Shown here in pieces: positions 17,232 through 26,020 of a stretch of DNA of 64,000 bases (within the stretch, counting starts at the first letter, position 1; the number at the start of each line of letters is the position of its first letter). The DNA comes from Burkholderia pyrrocinia (GTDB lineage: Bacteria; Pseudomonadota; Gammaproteobacteria; Burkholderiales; Burkholderiaceae): NCBI RefSeq assembly GCF_022809715.1, contig NZ_CP094461.1:434001-498000 (forward strand), written 5' to 3'. A program made the position numbers and the translations under genes. The notes below the pieces were generated by a model, which was not told the DNA's origin, did not search any database, and worked only from the letters and a program-made list of their open reading frames with translations.

Positions 17232-19369
17232 ACGAAGCCGCATTCATGGAGCCGGGCGCCGACGTGGAGAACGTCGCGCCGAACGGTCGAGACGCGCGCG
17301 CGGTGCCGCTGCGGAAACTCTACACGCAGAGCGATCTCGAAGGCATTGCCCATCTCGACGGCATGCCCGGCGCGTGGCCCTATGTGCGCGGGCCGTACGC
17401 GTCGATGTATACCGATCGCCCGTGGACGATCCGGCAATACACGGGGCACGCGGACGCAGCGGATTCCAATCTCGCGTTTCGCACGGCGCTCGAGCAGGGC
17501 GCGCAGGGACTGTCGGTGGCATTCGACCTGGCGACGCAGCGAGGCTACGACTCGGATTGCGCCGAGGCGCGGGCCGATGTCGGCGTGGCCGGCGTCGCGA
17601 TCGATACGGTCGAGGACATGGTGCGGCTGTTCGACGGCATTGCGCTCGACAGCACGACCGTGTCGATGACGATGAATGGCGCGGTTTTGCCGATCATGGC
17701 GGCGTTCATCGTGGCCGCCGAGGCGCAGGGCGTGCCGCCCGCCCGGATCGGCGGCACGATTCAAAACGACATCCTGAAGGAGTACATGGTCCGCAATACG
17801 TGGATCTTCGAGCCGGCGCCGTCGATGCGGATCGTCGCCGACGTGGCGTTGTGGCTGGCGCGGCATGCGCCGCGCTTCAATGCGCTGTCGGTGTCGGGAT
17901 ATCACTTCCAGGAAGCCGGTGCCGATGCCGTGCTCGAACTCGCGTTGACGCTGTCGAACGCGCGCGCGTACGTCGACACGCTGGCCGCACGCGGCATGCC
18001 TGCGGATGAGGCCTGCTCCCGTCTGAGCTTCTTCTTCGGCGTCGGCAGCGATTTCTATACGGAAATCGCCAAGCTGCGCGCGGCGCGTCTGCTGTGGGCG
18101 GAGATCGCACACGCGTGCGGCGCGCGTTCGCCCCGGGCGTGCGCACTGCGCATGCATTGCCAGACATCGGGATGGTCGTTGACGGCACAGGAGCCGGAAA
18201 ACAACATCGTTCGCGTGACGGCGCAGGCGATGGCTGCGGCGTTCGGCGGCACGCAGTCGCTGCACACGAATGCGTACGACGAAGCGCTTGCGCTGCCTTC
18301 CGCGGCGGCGGCACGCCTCGCACGCAACACGCAGCTGATTCTGCAGCATGAAACGGGGCTGTGCGACACGATCGATCCGTGGGCCGGCTCGTACATGATG
18401 GAGTCGCTGACGGACGGCATCGCGACACGCGTGCGCGCCGAGCTGGCTGCCATCGACGCGCAGGGCGGTGTGATCGCCGCGATCGAGTCCGGCTGGGTCA
18501 AGCGGCGCTTGCAGCGTGCCGCGGTCGCGACGCAGGCGCAGGTCGATTCCGGGCGCCGGACCGTGGTCGGCGTGAACCGTTTCGTCGCGGACGAACCGGC
18601 GGGCGAGCTCATGGTGCGCGAGACGGACGGCCGTCACGTGCGGGCCGTGCAGGCGCGGCGGATCGCAGCCGTCAAGGCCGCGCGCGATCCGGCGCGGGTG
18701 GCGACAGCGTTGCAGCGGCTGACCGACGCGGCGCGCGACGGCGCCGGAAACCTGCTCGCACTGGCGATCGACTGCATGCGGGCACGTGCGACCGTCGGGG
18801 AGTGTACTCGCGCGCTGGAATCGGTATGGCCGCGGCATGCCGCGGCGGTGGAAGCGGACGGTGAGGGCGTCTACGGCGAAAATCGGCGAGGCGACGCCGC
18901 CTGGCGGGCGGCGAAGGGCTGCGTCGACCGACTGGCGAAACGTGTGGGACGCAGGCCGCGCATCGTGATCGCCAAGCTCGGCCAGGATGGACACGACCGC
19001 GGAGCGGCCGTCGTCGCAGCCGCACTCGAGGACGCCGGATTCGATGTCGTCCGCCTGCCGCTGTTTCAGCAGCCGGCATCCGTGGCGGCTGCCGCACACG
19101 CGCATGGCGCCGATATCGTAGGCATTTCGTCGTTGTCAGGCGCTCACCTCGAGCTCGTCGAAGGGCTGCTCGACGAACCGGCATTGCATCGCGCCGGGAT
19201 TCCGGTGGTGTTGGGCGGAATCTTTCCGGCCGCGGATATTCGCCATCTGAAGGCGAAGGGCGTCGCGGCGGCTTTCGGGCCGGGCACACCGCTCGACGCG
19301 ATCGCGGAAGCGCTGTGCGCATGTATCGAGCGGGCTCGGTGTGCACGCCCGGCGGATGGCGAGAACTGA
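17228..19369 (+). CDS. Methylmalonyl-CoA mutase-like, fused catalytic and B12 domains
   Basis: 713-residue adenosylcobalamin mutase that interconverts succinyl-CoA and methylmalonyl-CoA. The catalytic barrel (to about 520) has GGTIQNDILKEYMVRNTWIF, SVSGYHFQEAGAD and MHCQTSGWSLTAQEPENNIV, all of the methylmalonyl rather than isobutyryl type. The C-terminal B12 domain has the axial-ligand motif GQDGHDRGA near 586 and the later VLGGIFPAAD loop. Single-chain architecture and length match bacterial MCM catalytic chains. The ATG overlaps the LnmK-like stop. Association with an LnmK-like protein suggests it feeds (R)-methylmalonyl-CoA into that enzyme. No MeaB/ArgK chaperone lies nearby, so a second, housekeeping MCM elsewhere is likely. 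Confidence 0.88.
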   Translation: MNEAAFMEPGADVENVAPNGRDARAVPLRKLYTQSDLEGIAHLDGMPGAWPYVRGPYASMYTDRPWTIRQYTGHADAADSNLAFRTALEQGAQGLSVAFDLATQRGYDSDCAEARADVGVAGVAIDTVEDMVRLFDGIALDSTTVSMTMNGAVLPIMAAFIVAAEAQGVPPARIGGTIQNDILKEYMVRNTWIFEPAPSMRIVADVALWLARHAPRFNALSVSGYHFQEAGADAVLELALTLSNARAYVDTLAARGMPADEACSRLSFFFGVGSDFYTEIAKLRAARLLWAEIAHACGARSPRACALRMHCQTSGWSLTAQEPENNIVRVTAQAMAAAFGGTQSLHTNAYDEALALPSAAAARLARNTQLILQHETGLCDTIDPWAGSYMMESLTDGIATRVRAELAAIDAQGGVIAAIESGWVKRRLQRAAVATQAQVDSGRRTVVGVNRFVADEPAGELMVRETDGRHVRAVQARRIAAVKAARDPARVATALQRLTDAARDGAGNLLALAIDCMRARATVGECTRALESVWPRHAAAVEADGEGVYGENRRGDAAWRAAKGCVDRLAKRVGRRPRIVIAKLGQDGHDRGAAVVAAALEDAGFDVVRLPLFQQPASVAAAAHAHGADIVGISSLSGAHLELVEGLLDEPALHRAGIPVVLGGIFPAADIRHLKAKGVAAAFGPGTPLDAIAEALCACIERARCARPADGEN

Positions 19370-19837
19370 CGCGGGTCGGCGGTCCGTCGAGCCTGGCTGG
19401 AGTCCGATGATATCCGCCGTAGGTCGAAGCTGACCGGGTAGCGCCATCGTGGCAACGTGTCGCAGGCCTGGCCGCGAAGCTGTCGATCTGAGTCAATACG
19501 AGTGTGTCAACTAATCCTCACGCAGCCTGGCATTCGCCGGGACCGCGGCCTAACCTGTAGGCCATCGAGATACCCACGCTAAAATGGGCCGAACGGTAAA
19601 AGCGCCGCTGGCTTCTAAAATCAACCGGCAACAACACTCGCCGGCCGAAGCAGAAGCTCTGCCGATGCCGACTAATCAGCCGAGAGAGGCGTTTGTGGCG
19701 ACGCTTTGCTGATAACATGCTGGCGAGGGAACTGCAGGAAGCCAGTATATTTGCCAATGCCTGAATTCTTCAAATTTCGACGAGGGCGAATAGGGCTGAA
19801 GGCATATCAAAAACACAAATTTGGAGAGAGAAGCAGC
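19370..19837. other. Intergenic stretch without a recognised gene
   Basis: 468 bp between the mutase gene and the sensor kinase gene. A 79-codon minus-strand ORF (19518-19757) reads like basic low-complexity sequence, and I recognise no family. The kinase promoter should lie in the AT-richer last 150 bp. Confidence 0.4.
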
Positions 19838-21160
19838 ATGCACGTTCAGCGCCGGAGCAATTCGCTGCAGCGCAGCATCCATAAAGCGTTTGAACCGGCA
19901 TTGCGCAATATGCAATATGTCGAGGGGCGACTGCGTCCGTTCGCGATCGTCGCCATTATCGGCTTTCCGCTCTATTACTACATCTGGCACGAAGTCTTTC
20001 CGCAACGCTACGAGAATCTATCGCTGCGGCTCATCGGATCGATACTCTTTCTGCCCGTCCTGTTTCATCACCGCTGGCCGGCTGCCGTGCGCGGGTTTCT
20101 GCCCTACTATTGGTACGCCATTATTCTCTATGCGCTACCATTTTTCTTCACGTTCATGTTGTTGAAAAATGATGGCTCGCAGGTTTGGGTCGAGAGCAGC
20201 CTGATCGCCGCGTTCGTGGCGGTGCTGCTGCTTGATTGGCTCATGCTGCTACTTAGCTTCGTCGCGGGCGTCAGCCTGGCCGTCGTCGCCTATTGCCTGA
20301 CCACGACGCCGGTTCATTTCGGCACGCCTTATTTCGCGCATCTCGCTATCCTTGCGTTCGCGATCCTCATCGGTGCCGTAGCCAACTACGACACGGCACG
20401 CATTCGATTCGAGCAGGAGCGCGCGATGGTCGCCACCGCAGGCAGCGTCGCGCATGAGCTTCGCACGCCGCTCCTGGCGATCCGTGCCGGCGCAGCGGGG
20501 CTGAGCCGTTTTTTGCCTCAGCTGCTCGCCAGCTACGATCTCGCGCAACGCAGCGGCCTTCACATTCCGAAAATCCGCTTCGCGCATCTGTCGTCGATGC
20601 ACGGCGTACTTGAACGGATCGAACAAGAGGCGTTGCTGTCGAATTCGGTGATCGACATGTTACTCGTCAATGCGCGTTTTACCGGCGGCTTCGATCAAAG
20701 GCCCGAGCGCTGCTCAATCGCGCGCTGCGTTGAAACGACCCTGCATCGCTACCCGTTTCGCGGAGTCGAGCGCGACCAAATTCGCTGTGATCTCGTTGAC
20801 GACTTCGAATTTCAAGGTTCGGAGACGCTGATAGTACACGTGCTGTTCAATCTCATCAAAAATGCGCTGCGCTCGTTGAGCGGCGTCGACAATGGCAACA
20901 TTTCGATTCTGCTCTATCGCTCGGAGCAGGCGAACCGTCTTGTGTTTCGCGATAACGGGTCGGGAATCGAGCCCGACGCGCTGCCTCACATCTTTACGCG
21001 TTTTTACACCTCTTCGGTGATCAACGATGATGTCTCGCTCGGTGCCGGGATCGGATTGGCCTTCTGTCGTGATGTTATGCGGGCAATCGGTGGAACGATC
21101 GAGTGCACTTCGACGAAGAACGTGTACACACAGTTTGTACTGACCTTCCCGTTACCCTGA
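19838..21160 (+). CDS. LqsS/CqsS-like sensor histidine kinase for alpha-hydroxyketones
   Basis: 440-residue membrane kinase. About six hydrophobic segments fill residues 32-182. The H-box is GSVAHELRTPL with H206, the N-box is FNLIKNALRSL, and the G-boxes are FRDNGSGIE and LGAGIGLAFC. Six short membrane helices followed directly by a kinase core match CqsS/LqsS/JqsS receptors, which detect alpha-hydroxyketone autoinducers and switch between kinase and phosphatase activity. The response-regulator ATG overlaps the stop by one base, and a CqsA-type synthase lies just beyond, so the ligand is probably that synthase's product. I chose the start at 19838 (GGAG upstream); 19757 is an alternative. 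Confidence 0.82.
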   Translation: MHVQRRSNSLQRSIHKAFEPALRNMQYVEGRLRPFAIVAIIGFPLYYYIWHEVFPQRYENLSLRLIGSILFLPVLFHHRWPAAVRGFLPYYWYAIILYALPFFFTFMLLKNDGSQVWVESSLIAAFVAVLLLDWLMLLLSFVAGVSLAVVAYCLTTTPVHFGTPYFAHLAILAFAILIGAVANYDTARIRFEQERAMVATAGSVAHELRTPLLAIRAGAAGLSRFLPQLLASYDLAQRSGLHIPKIRFAHLSSMHGVLERIEQEALLSNSVIDMLLVNARFTGGFDQRPERCSIARCVETTLHRYPFRGVERDQIRCDLVDDFEFQGSETLIVHVLFNLIKNALRSLSGVDNGNISILLYRSEQANRLVFRDNGSGIEPDALPHIFTRFYTSSVINDDVSLGAGIGLAFCRDVMRAIGGTIECTSTKNVYTQFVLTFPLP

Positions 21161-22185
21161 TGATCATGATCGAACCCTTCGCATTCCCGACCACGGTCGG
21201 CTTCATTGACGACAGTGCATCCTTTCTCGCCAATCTGAGCTTGCAGCTCGACACGCAATTGGCATTTCGCTTCTTCCATTCGGCAGAGCGTGCGATCAGC
21301 GTTATCAACGACGAAGCGATCCAGCCGCTCGCCGCCGAAGACTTCCTGTGCCGCTATCACGATCGGACGGAACAGAGCGACGCCCACGAGGTGATCGCAA
21401 TTCGGATCGACGCGATCCGACGCCAAATGCACAACGCGCGGCGATTCGAGCGGACGTCGGTTGTCGTCGTCGACTATGACATGCCGGGCATGAACGGCCT
21501 GGAAGTCTGCCGGCGCATCGCCAATCCGGCCATCAAGAAGATCATTCTTACCGGGAAGGCCAATGAACAGCTGGCCGTCAAGAGCTTCAACGAAGGCCTC
21601 ATTGACCGGTTCATTCGCAAACAGGATGTTCACGCCGTTTCCGTCCTCAATGAAGCGATCGACGAGCTGAAGCGCGCGTATCTGCACCAGACGCAACGCA
21701 CGGTCATCGAAGCGCTCGGCTTGTCCGAGTACCGGTTTCTGGTTGATCCGGCATTCGCCGCGAAGGCGACGGAAATCTTTCGCGAGCTCGGCATTGTCGA
21801 GCATTACCTGTCGACGCGCCCGACGGGGCTCGTGATGCTCGATAGTGCAGGCACGCCTTATCTGCTTCTCGTGCACACCGAGGATGCGCTGCGCGCGACC
21901 CGCGAAATCGCCGTCGAGCGTGGCGCGCCCGCCGCGTTTCTCGCCGAGCTCGACAGTGGCCATCGTGCGCCTTACTTTCCAGATTCGGAGGGGTACTATC
22001 CGATCGCGTGCACGTCGTGGCAGTCGTACATGCATTCCGCGACGGTCGTGCGAGGCCAGCAAGTCTATACGTGCAGCGTCATCAAGAATCCGCCTGGCCT
22101 CGAGCTGGGTTCCGTCGTTTCCTACGACGACTATCTCGACCGCCTTGATCGACATATAGATGAAAAAGGGGATTCACGGGCGTGA
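21160..22185 (+). CDS. LqsR/JqsR-like response regulator
   Basis: 341-residue response regulator with an N-terminal receiver domain. The acidic pair is in GFIDDSAS, the phospho-acceptor is D105 in VVVVDYDMPGMNG, and IILTGKAN is the switch-region threonine segment. About 80 residues separate the acidic pair from D105, a longer receiver insert than usual. The C-terminal half has no DNA-binding domain I recognise, as in Legionella LqsR, which has a similar length. It overlaps the kinase gene by one base (TGATG), so the two form a cognate pair. The stop codon lies inside a terminator hairpin shared with the convergent synthase gene. Confidence 0.8.
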   Translation: MIMIEPFAFPTTVGFIDDSASFLANLSLQLDTQLAFRFFHSAERAISVINDEAIQPLAAEDFLCRYHDRTEQSDAHEVIAIRIDAIRRQMHNARRFERTSVVVVDYDMPGMNGLEVCRRIANPAIKKIILTGKANEQLAVKSFNEGLIDRFIRKQDVHAVSVLNEAIDELKRAYLHQTQRTVIEALGLSEYRFLVDPAFAAKATEIFRELGIVEHYLSTRPTGLVMLDSAGTPYLLLVHTEDALRATREIAVERGAPAAFLAELDSGHRAPYFPDSEGYYPIACTSWQSYMHSATVVRGQQVYTCSVIKNPPGLELGSVVSYDDYLDRLDRHIDEKGDSRA

Positions 22186-22191
22186 ATCCCC
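22162..22191 (-). terminator. Terminator of the autoinducer synthase gene
   Basis: A perfect 10-bp stem (22168-22177 with 22182-22191) has a 4-nt loop and is followed on the minus strand by five T residues. It terminates the synthase transcript and overlaps the last codons and stop of the convergent response-regulator gene. Confidence 0.8.
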
Positions 22192-22227
22192 GGATCAATG
22201 TGATTGACGCCTAGGCGTTCATGTTGC

Positions 22228-23505
22228 TTACACTGCTTGCCTGATGGCCGCTATCCGGTCGATCGCGTGTGCGCTGGCGCGCATCCGCTGTGTTGACGGC
22301 CAGTCATCGAGCTCGACCTCATCGCGAATCGCTTCGCAGGCTTGGACGATCCGCCGCAACTCGTCGTGAGTAAGTGCTGCATGAACGGACAGCCGAATTA
22401 GCGCGCGGTTTTTCGCCGTGGCAGGCGCGCAGAAGACCGAGCCGAAAATGCCATGCGACTCGAGCGCGTCGCGTAGTTTGATCGTCCGTTGCTCCGTGCC
22501 GGACTCGAGCGCGATGATTTGAGTTTCACTCCCATTCAGGTTATAGCCGAGTCGCGTGAGTTGCTCGCGCAGGTACCGTGCATTTTCTGCGACCTGCGTG
22601 CGCCGCCACGCTTCCTTTTCGATCACGAGGATCGTGGCCTCCAAGGCGGCGGCTTCATGCGGAAGCAATGTCGAGCTGAAGATCGCCGGACGCGATTCGA
22701 ACTTGAAATACTCCTGGAATCGGCTCGAGCAACTGATCACACCCGCGCGGCCGGCGAACGCTTTTGCGAGACTCGCCGTGCGGAAGTGCACACGATCGGT
22801 CAGCCCCAACCCGACGACGAGCCCTGCGCCATCCGGCCCATGCGTGCCGAGCGAATGTGATTCGTCGACGACCAGCACGCAGCCGGCCGTTGTCGCCACG
22901 TCGACGACGTCGGCCAACGGGCAAACGCTGCCGTTCGTGCTGTAGATCGAGTCGACGACCACGATGCCAGGGCCATGACGACGGATTTGCCGGGCGAGAT
23001 GGTCGACATCGTTATGGGCAAAGCCGACCGCTTTCGCGCCTGAGCTTTGCACGCCTTCCCATAGCGACATATGGGCCATCATGTCGAGGTATACGGGCGT
23101 TTCAGCGGAAGCGATTGACTGAAGCAAGCCGGTATTCGCTGCATAGCCGGATTGGCAAAGAATGGCCGATTCCGAGCCCATGAAGCGGGCGAACCTGTCT
23201 TCGAGATCAAGCAGCGGACATGCACCGTGCAGAAATATGCCAGACATCAGCATCCCATTACCCTCGGATTTTATGCTTGCGCACATCGATTCGAGGATAT
23301 CGGGGTGTCGGGCGATCGACAAATAATCGTTGCTCGACAAATGCAACGCGTCGGGGCCAGGCAGACGTCCTCGCATAATATGGCCACCGTTCCAGTTTTC
23401 TTGAACGCGTTCGCGATAATAGCGTGTGACACGTTCGGCAACGAATGCCGGAAGCGAGACTTCGCCAACGTTCGACCGGGATTTCCCTTCATAATGTTCG
23501 TACAC
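22228..23505 (-). CDS. cqsA: CqsA/LqsA-type alpha-hydroxyketone autoinducer synthase
   Basis: 425-residue PLP enzyme of the alpha-oxoamine synthase family. It condenses an acyl-CoA with an amino substrate to give the precursor of an alpha-hydroxyketone signal. Motifs are LSSNDYLSIARHP, DESHSLGTHGPDGAGL (PLP-ring contacts) and SLAKAFAGRAGVI with the Schiff-base lysine at about 248. The DESHSLGTHG form is characteristic of CqsA/LqsA rather than BioF or Kbl. A GTG start at 23505 is chosen because AAGGAG sits 6 nt upstream; longer in-frame starts have no such site. It converges on its probable receptor pair. The chain length of the signal cannot be read from sequence. Confidence 0.88.
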   Translation of the reverse strand: MYEHYEGKSRSNVGEVSLPAFVAERVTRYYRERVQENWNGGHIMRGRLPGPDALHLSSNDYLSIARHPDILESMCASIKSEGNGMLMSGIFLHGACPLLDLEDRFARFMGSESAILCQSGYAANTGLLQSIASAETPVYLDMMAHMSLWEGVQSSGAKAVGFAHNDVDHLARQIRRHGPGIVVVDSIYSTNGSVCPLADVVDVATTAGCVLVVDESHSLGTHGPDGAGLVVGLGLTDRVHFRTASLAKAFAGRAGVISCSSRFQEYFKFESRPAIFSSTLLPHEAAALEATILVIEKEAWRRTQVAENARYLREQLTRLGYNLNGSETQIIALESGTEQRTIKLRDALESHGIFGSVFCAPATAKNRALIRLSVHAALTHDELRRIVQACEAIRDEVELDDWPSTQRMRASAHAIDRIAAIRQAV

Positions 23506-23511
23506 TTTAAG

Positions 23512-23517
23512 CTCCTT
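23512..23517 (-). promoter_or_regulatory. Ribosome-binding site fixing a GTG start
   Basis: A perfect AAGGAG on the minus strand ends 6 nt before the GTG at 23505. It sets the start of the autoinducer synthase downstream of several in-frame alternatives. Confidence 0.8.
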
Positions 23518-23727
23518 ATGGTCAACTGCACGGTTGTGCAGCGCTGCATAATGAGCCACCTGCTTGTTATAAAAAAAGTCGCGATACTCTTAACAGAGAG
23601 ATGCCGTCTATCCTTTTCGTATTGTAAAATTTATACCATTAAAGGATTTTTCATTTTTTTTGTAAGAAAGTGATGGGCAGGTAAATATCGTTCGCCGAGT
23701 ATCTGGAATATTTATGTAAGGCAGTCA

Positions 23728-23906
23728 GGTCTGGCGATCGCCGCGCCGGATTCGGCGATAATTGCCGATGAGCGCCTGGAGTGGCGTTGCCCTTGCTGGA
23801 TCTCGCGCATGCAATATGCCCATGAGGCGGGGTTTCGCAAGGCTGGGCAGGTGGAGAGGAGCAGGGCGCGCTTGAGCATCTTGTTGCCGCGGGGGATGGA
23901 TGTTCG
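23728..23906 (-). pseudogene. IS110-family transposase C-terminal relic
   Basis: The minus strand encodes RGNKMLKRALLLSTCPALRN and then PASWAYCMREIQQGQRH. This matches the conserved C-terminal block of IS110/IS116-type transposases (commonly GGNKRLKRALFLSAFAALRDPASRAYY...GKRH). After GQRH the match continues in another frame (LQALI), so it is frameshifted as well as truncated. It fills most of the 431-bp gap between the synthase and the LuxR gene and marks an old insertion or rearrangement. Confidence 0.65.
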
Positions 23907-23936
23907 CCTCGGACAGGCGAGTTAGCCGGAGAACGA

Positions 23937-24656
23937 ATGGAGCTGCGCTGGCAGGACGCCTACCATCAATTCAGCGCCGCGGAGAACGAGCAGCAGCTCT
24001 TCCAGCGGATCGCCGCGTATTCGAAGCGCCTGGGCTTCGAATACTGCTGTTACGGAATCCGGGTGCCGCTGCCCGTGTCGAAATCGGCCGTCGCGATCTT
24101 CGACACCTATCCGGACGGCTGGATGGCGCACTATCAGGCGCAGGACTACATCAAGATCGATTCGACGGTCCGCGACGGTGCGCTCACCACCAACATGATC
24201 GTCTGGCCGGACGTCGACGAGGTCGCGCCATGCCCGTTGTGGGAAGATGCGCGCGAGGCCGGGTTGTCGGTCGGCATCGCGCAGTCGAGCTGGGCCGCGC
24301 GCGGCGCGTTCGGCCTGCTGAGCATCGCGCGCCATGCGGATCGCCTCACGCCTGCCGAAATCGACATGCTCACGCTGCAGACCCACTGGCTCGCGAACCT
24401 GTCACATTCGCTGATGAGCGGCTTCATGGTGCCGAAGCTCGCGCCAGCGGCAAGCGTCGTGCTGACGGCGCGGGAACGCGAAGTGCTGTGCTGGACCGCC
24501 GAAGGCAAGACGGCATGCGAGATCGGTCAGATCCTCGGCATCGCGGAGCGGACGGTGACTTTTCACGTCAACAACGTCCTCGTGAAGCTTGGCGCGACCA
24601 ACAAGGTGCAGGCGGTCGTCAAGGCGGTCTCGGCGGGGCTCATCGATATGTTCTGA
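23937..24656 (+). CDS. CepR-like LuxR-family acyl-homoserine-lactone receptor
   Basis: 239-residue quorum-sensing regulator with an autoinducer-binding domain (about 15-160) and a LuxR helix-turn-helix (about 175-235; LTAREREVLCWTAEGKTACE, TVTFHVNN). Length and most of the sequence follow CepR of the B. cepacia complex (opening MELRWQDAY, GFEYCCYGIRVPLPVSK), with scattered substitutions, so I read it as a paralogue. Ligand-pocket residues typical of the family are present (W and Y in GWMAHYQ, W in IVWPD). No luxI gene occurs in the window, so here it is a LuxR solo that probably responds to the C8-HSL made elsewhere. GGAG precedes the ATG. It could also be the strain's only CepR, moved away from cepI. 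Confidence 0.85.
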   Translation: MELRWQDAYHQFSAAENEQQLFQRIAAYSKRLGFEYCCYGIRVPLPVSKSAVAIFDTYPDGWMAHYQAQDYIKIDSTVRDGALTTNMIVWPDVDEVAPCPLWEDAREAGLSVGIAQSSWAARGAFGLLSIARHADRLTPAEIDMLTLQTHWLANLSHSLMSGFMVPKLAPAASVVLTAREREVLCWTAEGKTACEIGQILGIAERTVTFHVNNVLVKLGATNKVQAVVKAVSAGLIDMF

Positions 24657-24814
24657 TCGAGGCGAGGCGCCTGGGTGTCACTACAATGCCATCCGACCGC
24701 ATTCGAGTCTGGCATACCTGACGCCCGACCCGTTCAAGCAGCAGTAGTGTTCAAGCGGATCACCCCACGAGTTACAGCGCACTGCAACCGACATTCCGAA
24801 CAACAATAGACGAA

Positions 24815-26020
24815 ATGAGCGATTTGAAAAGCGAACTCTCTCTTGAGGCACAGCATGACCCCGATGCGTCCCGTCGCCGCTCGCTGGTGGCCGCATGCGT
24901 CGCGCACGCCGTACACGACGGGTTGACGGACGTCATCTACGTGCTGCTGCCCATCTGGCAAGTGCAGTTCGCTATCAATTACGCGCAGATCGGCCTATTG
25001 CGCGGGCTCTATTCCGGCGTGATGGCGGGTTTCCAGTTGCTCGCGAGTCGGGCAGCGCGGCGATGGGGGCGGGAGCGCATGCTGGTGGCGGGGACCGCGC
25101 TCGCAGGCGTTGCCTACCTGATCGCCGGTCAGGCCGCCGGGCTGGCGGTGCTGCTGGTCGCACTGGTGCTGGGCGGACTGGGCGCGAGCACGCAGCACCC
25201 GCTCGCGTCCTCGATGGTCACCGATTCGTACGAGGCAGGCGGGGGCGTGAAGGAGGCGCTGGCCCAGTACAACTTCTCCGGCGACATCGGCAAGACGCTG
25301 ATACCAGGCCTGATCGGCCTTCTGTTGACGGTCGTCACGTGGCGCACCGGCGCGACGCTGATCGGTGTGCTTGGCGTGGTTTCAGCAGGCCTGCTGTGGT
25401 GGCTGATTCCGTCGCGCGGCGCGCCGCATGCGGCGCGCGAGACGATGCCGAAAGCGGCGAGCGGCAGCGGTTCGTCCGGCGGCTTGCGTGCGCTGCTCGC
25501 GACCGGCACCCTCGACAGTGCCGTGCGGATGGGCTTTCTGACGTTCCTGCCGTTCCTGCTGAAAAGCAAGGGTGCCGGCACCGCCGGTATCGGTCTCGCG
25601 CTGACGTTGCTGTTCGTGGGCGGCGCATTCGGAAAGCTGTTCTGCGGCTATCTGGGCGTGCGGATCGGGATGATGAAGACGGTGTGGCTCACGGAGTCTG
25701 CCACGTCGCTGCTGATCGTGGTCGCGGTGTTCTCGCCACTCTTCGCAATGATGGCGATTCTGCCGCTGCTGGGACTCGCGCTGAACGGGACGTCGTCGGT
25801 GCTCTACGGAGTCGTGCCCGAGCTGGCGGGTGCCGGCAAGCGCGAGCAGGCGTTCGCGTTGTTCTATACGGGCACGATCGGCGGTGGCGCGCTGTCGCCG
25901 GTCCTGTTCGGCCGTCTGGGCGACATAGCGGGTGTCCCGACCGCGCTGCTCGCCCTGGCGTCGATCCTTCTGCTGACGCTCCCGTTATCGTGGTACGTAC
26001 AGAAGGGGCTGGACGCCTAG
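24815..26020 (+). CDS. MFS transporter, Fsr (fosmidomycin resistance)-like
   Basis: 401-residue major facilitator protein with about twelve hydrophobic segments. The N-terminal ACVAHAVHDGLTDVIYVLLP stretch and the SSMVTDSYEAGGG loop resemble Fsr-type drug exporters. A soluble, Gly/Ser-rich loop divides the halves near residue 210. It overlaps the convergent LysR gene by 4 bp. The substrate is unknown; export of a small phosphonate-like or other antibiotic is only a guess from the family. Confidence 0.75.
   Translation: MSDLKSELSLEAQHDPDASRRRSLVAACVAHAVHDGLTDVIYVLLPIWQVQFAINYAQIGLLRGLYSGVMAGFQLLASRAARRWGRERMLVAGTALAGVAYLIAGQAAGLAVLLVALVLGGLGASTQHPLASSMVTDSYEAGGGVKEALAQYNFSGDIGKTLIPGLIGLLLTVVTWRTGATLIGVLGVVSAGLLWWLIPSRGAPHAARETMPKAASGSGSSGGLRALLATGTLDSAVRMGFLTFLPFLLKSKGAGTAGIGLALTLLFVGGAFGKLFCGYLGVRIGMMKTVWLTESATSLLIVVAVFSPLFAMMAILPLLGLALNGTSSVLYGVVPELAGAGKREQAFALFYTGTIGGGALSPVLFGRLGDIAGVPTALLALASILLLTLPLSWYVQKGLDA

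Noticed and set aside
17075..19105. 676-codon minus-strand ORF opposite the mutase
   Set aside because: Shadow of the methylmalonyl-CoA mutase gene; no domains seen.
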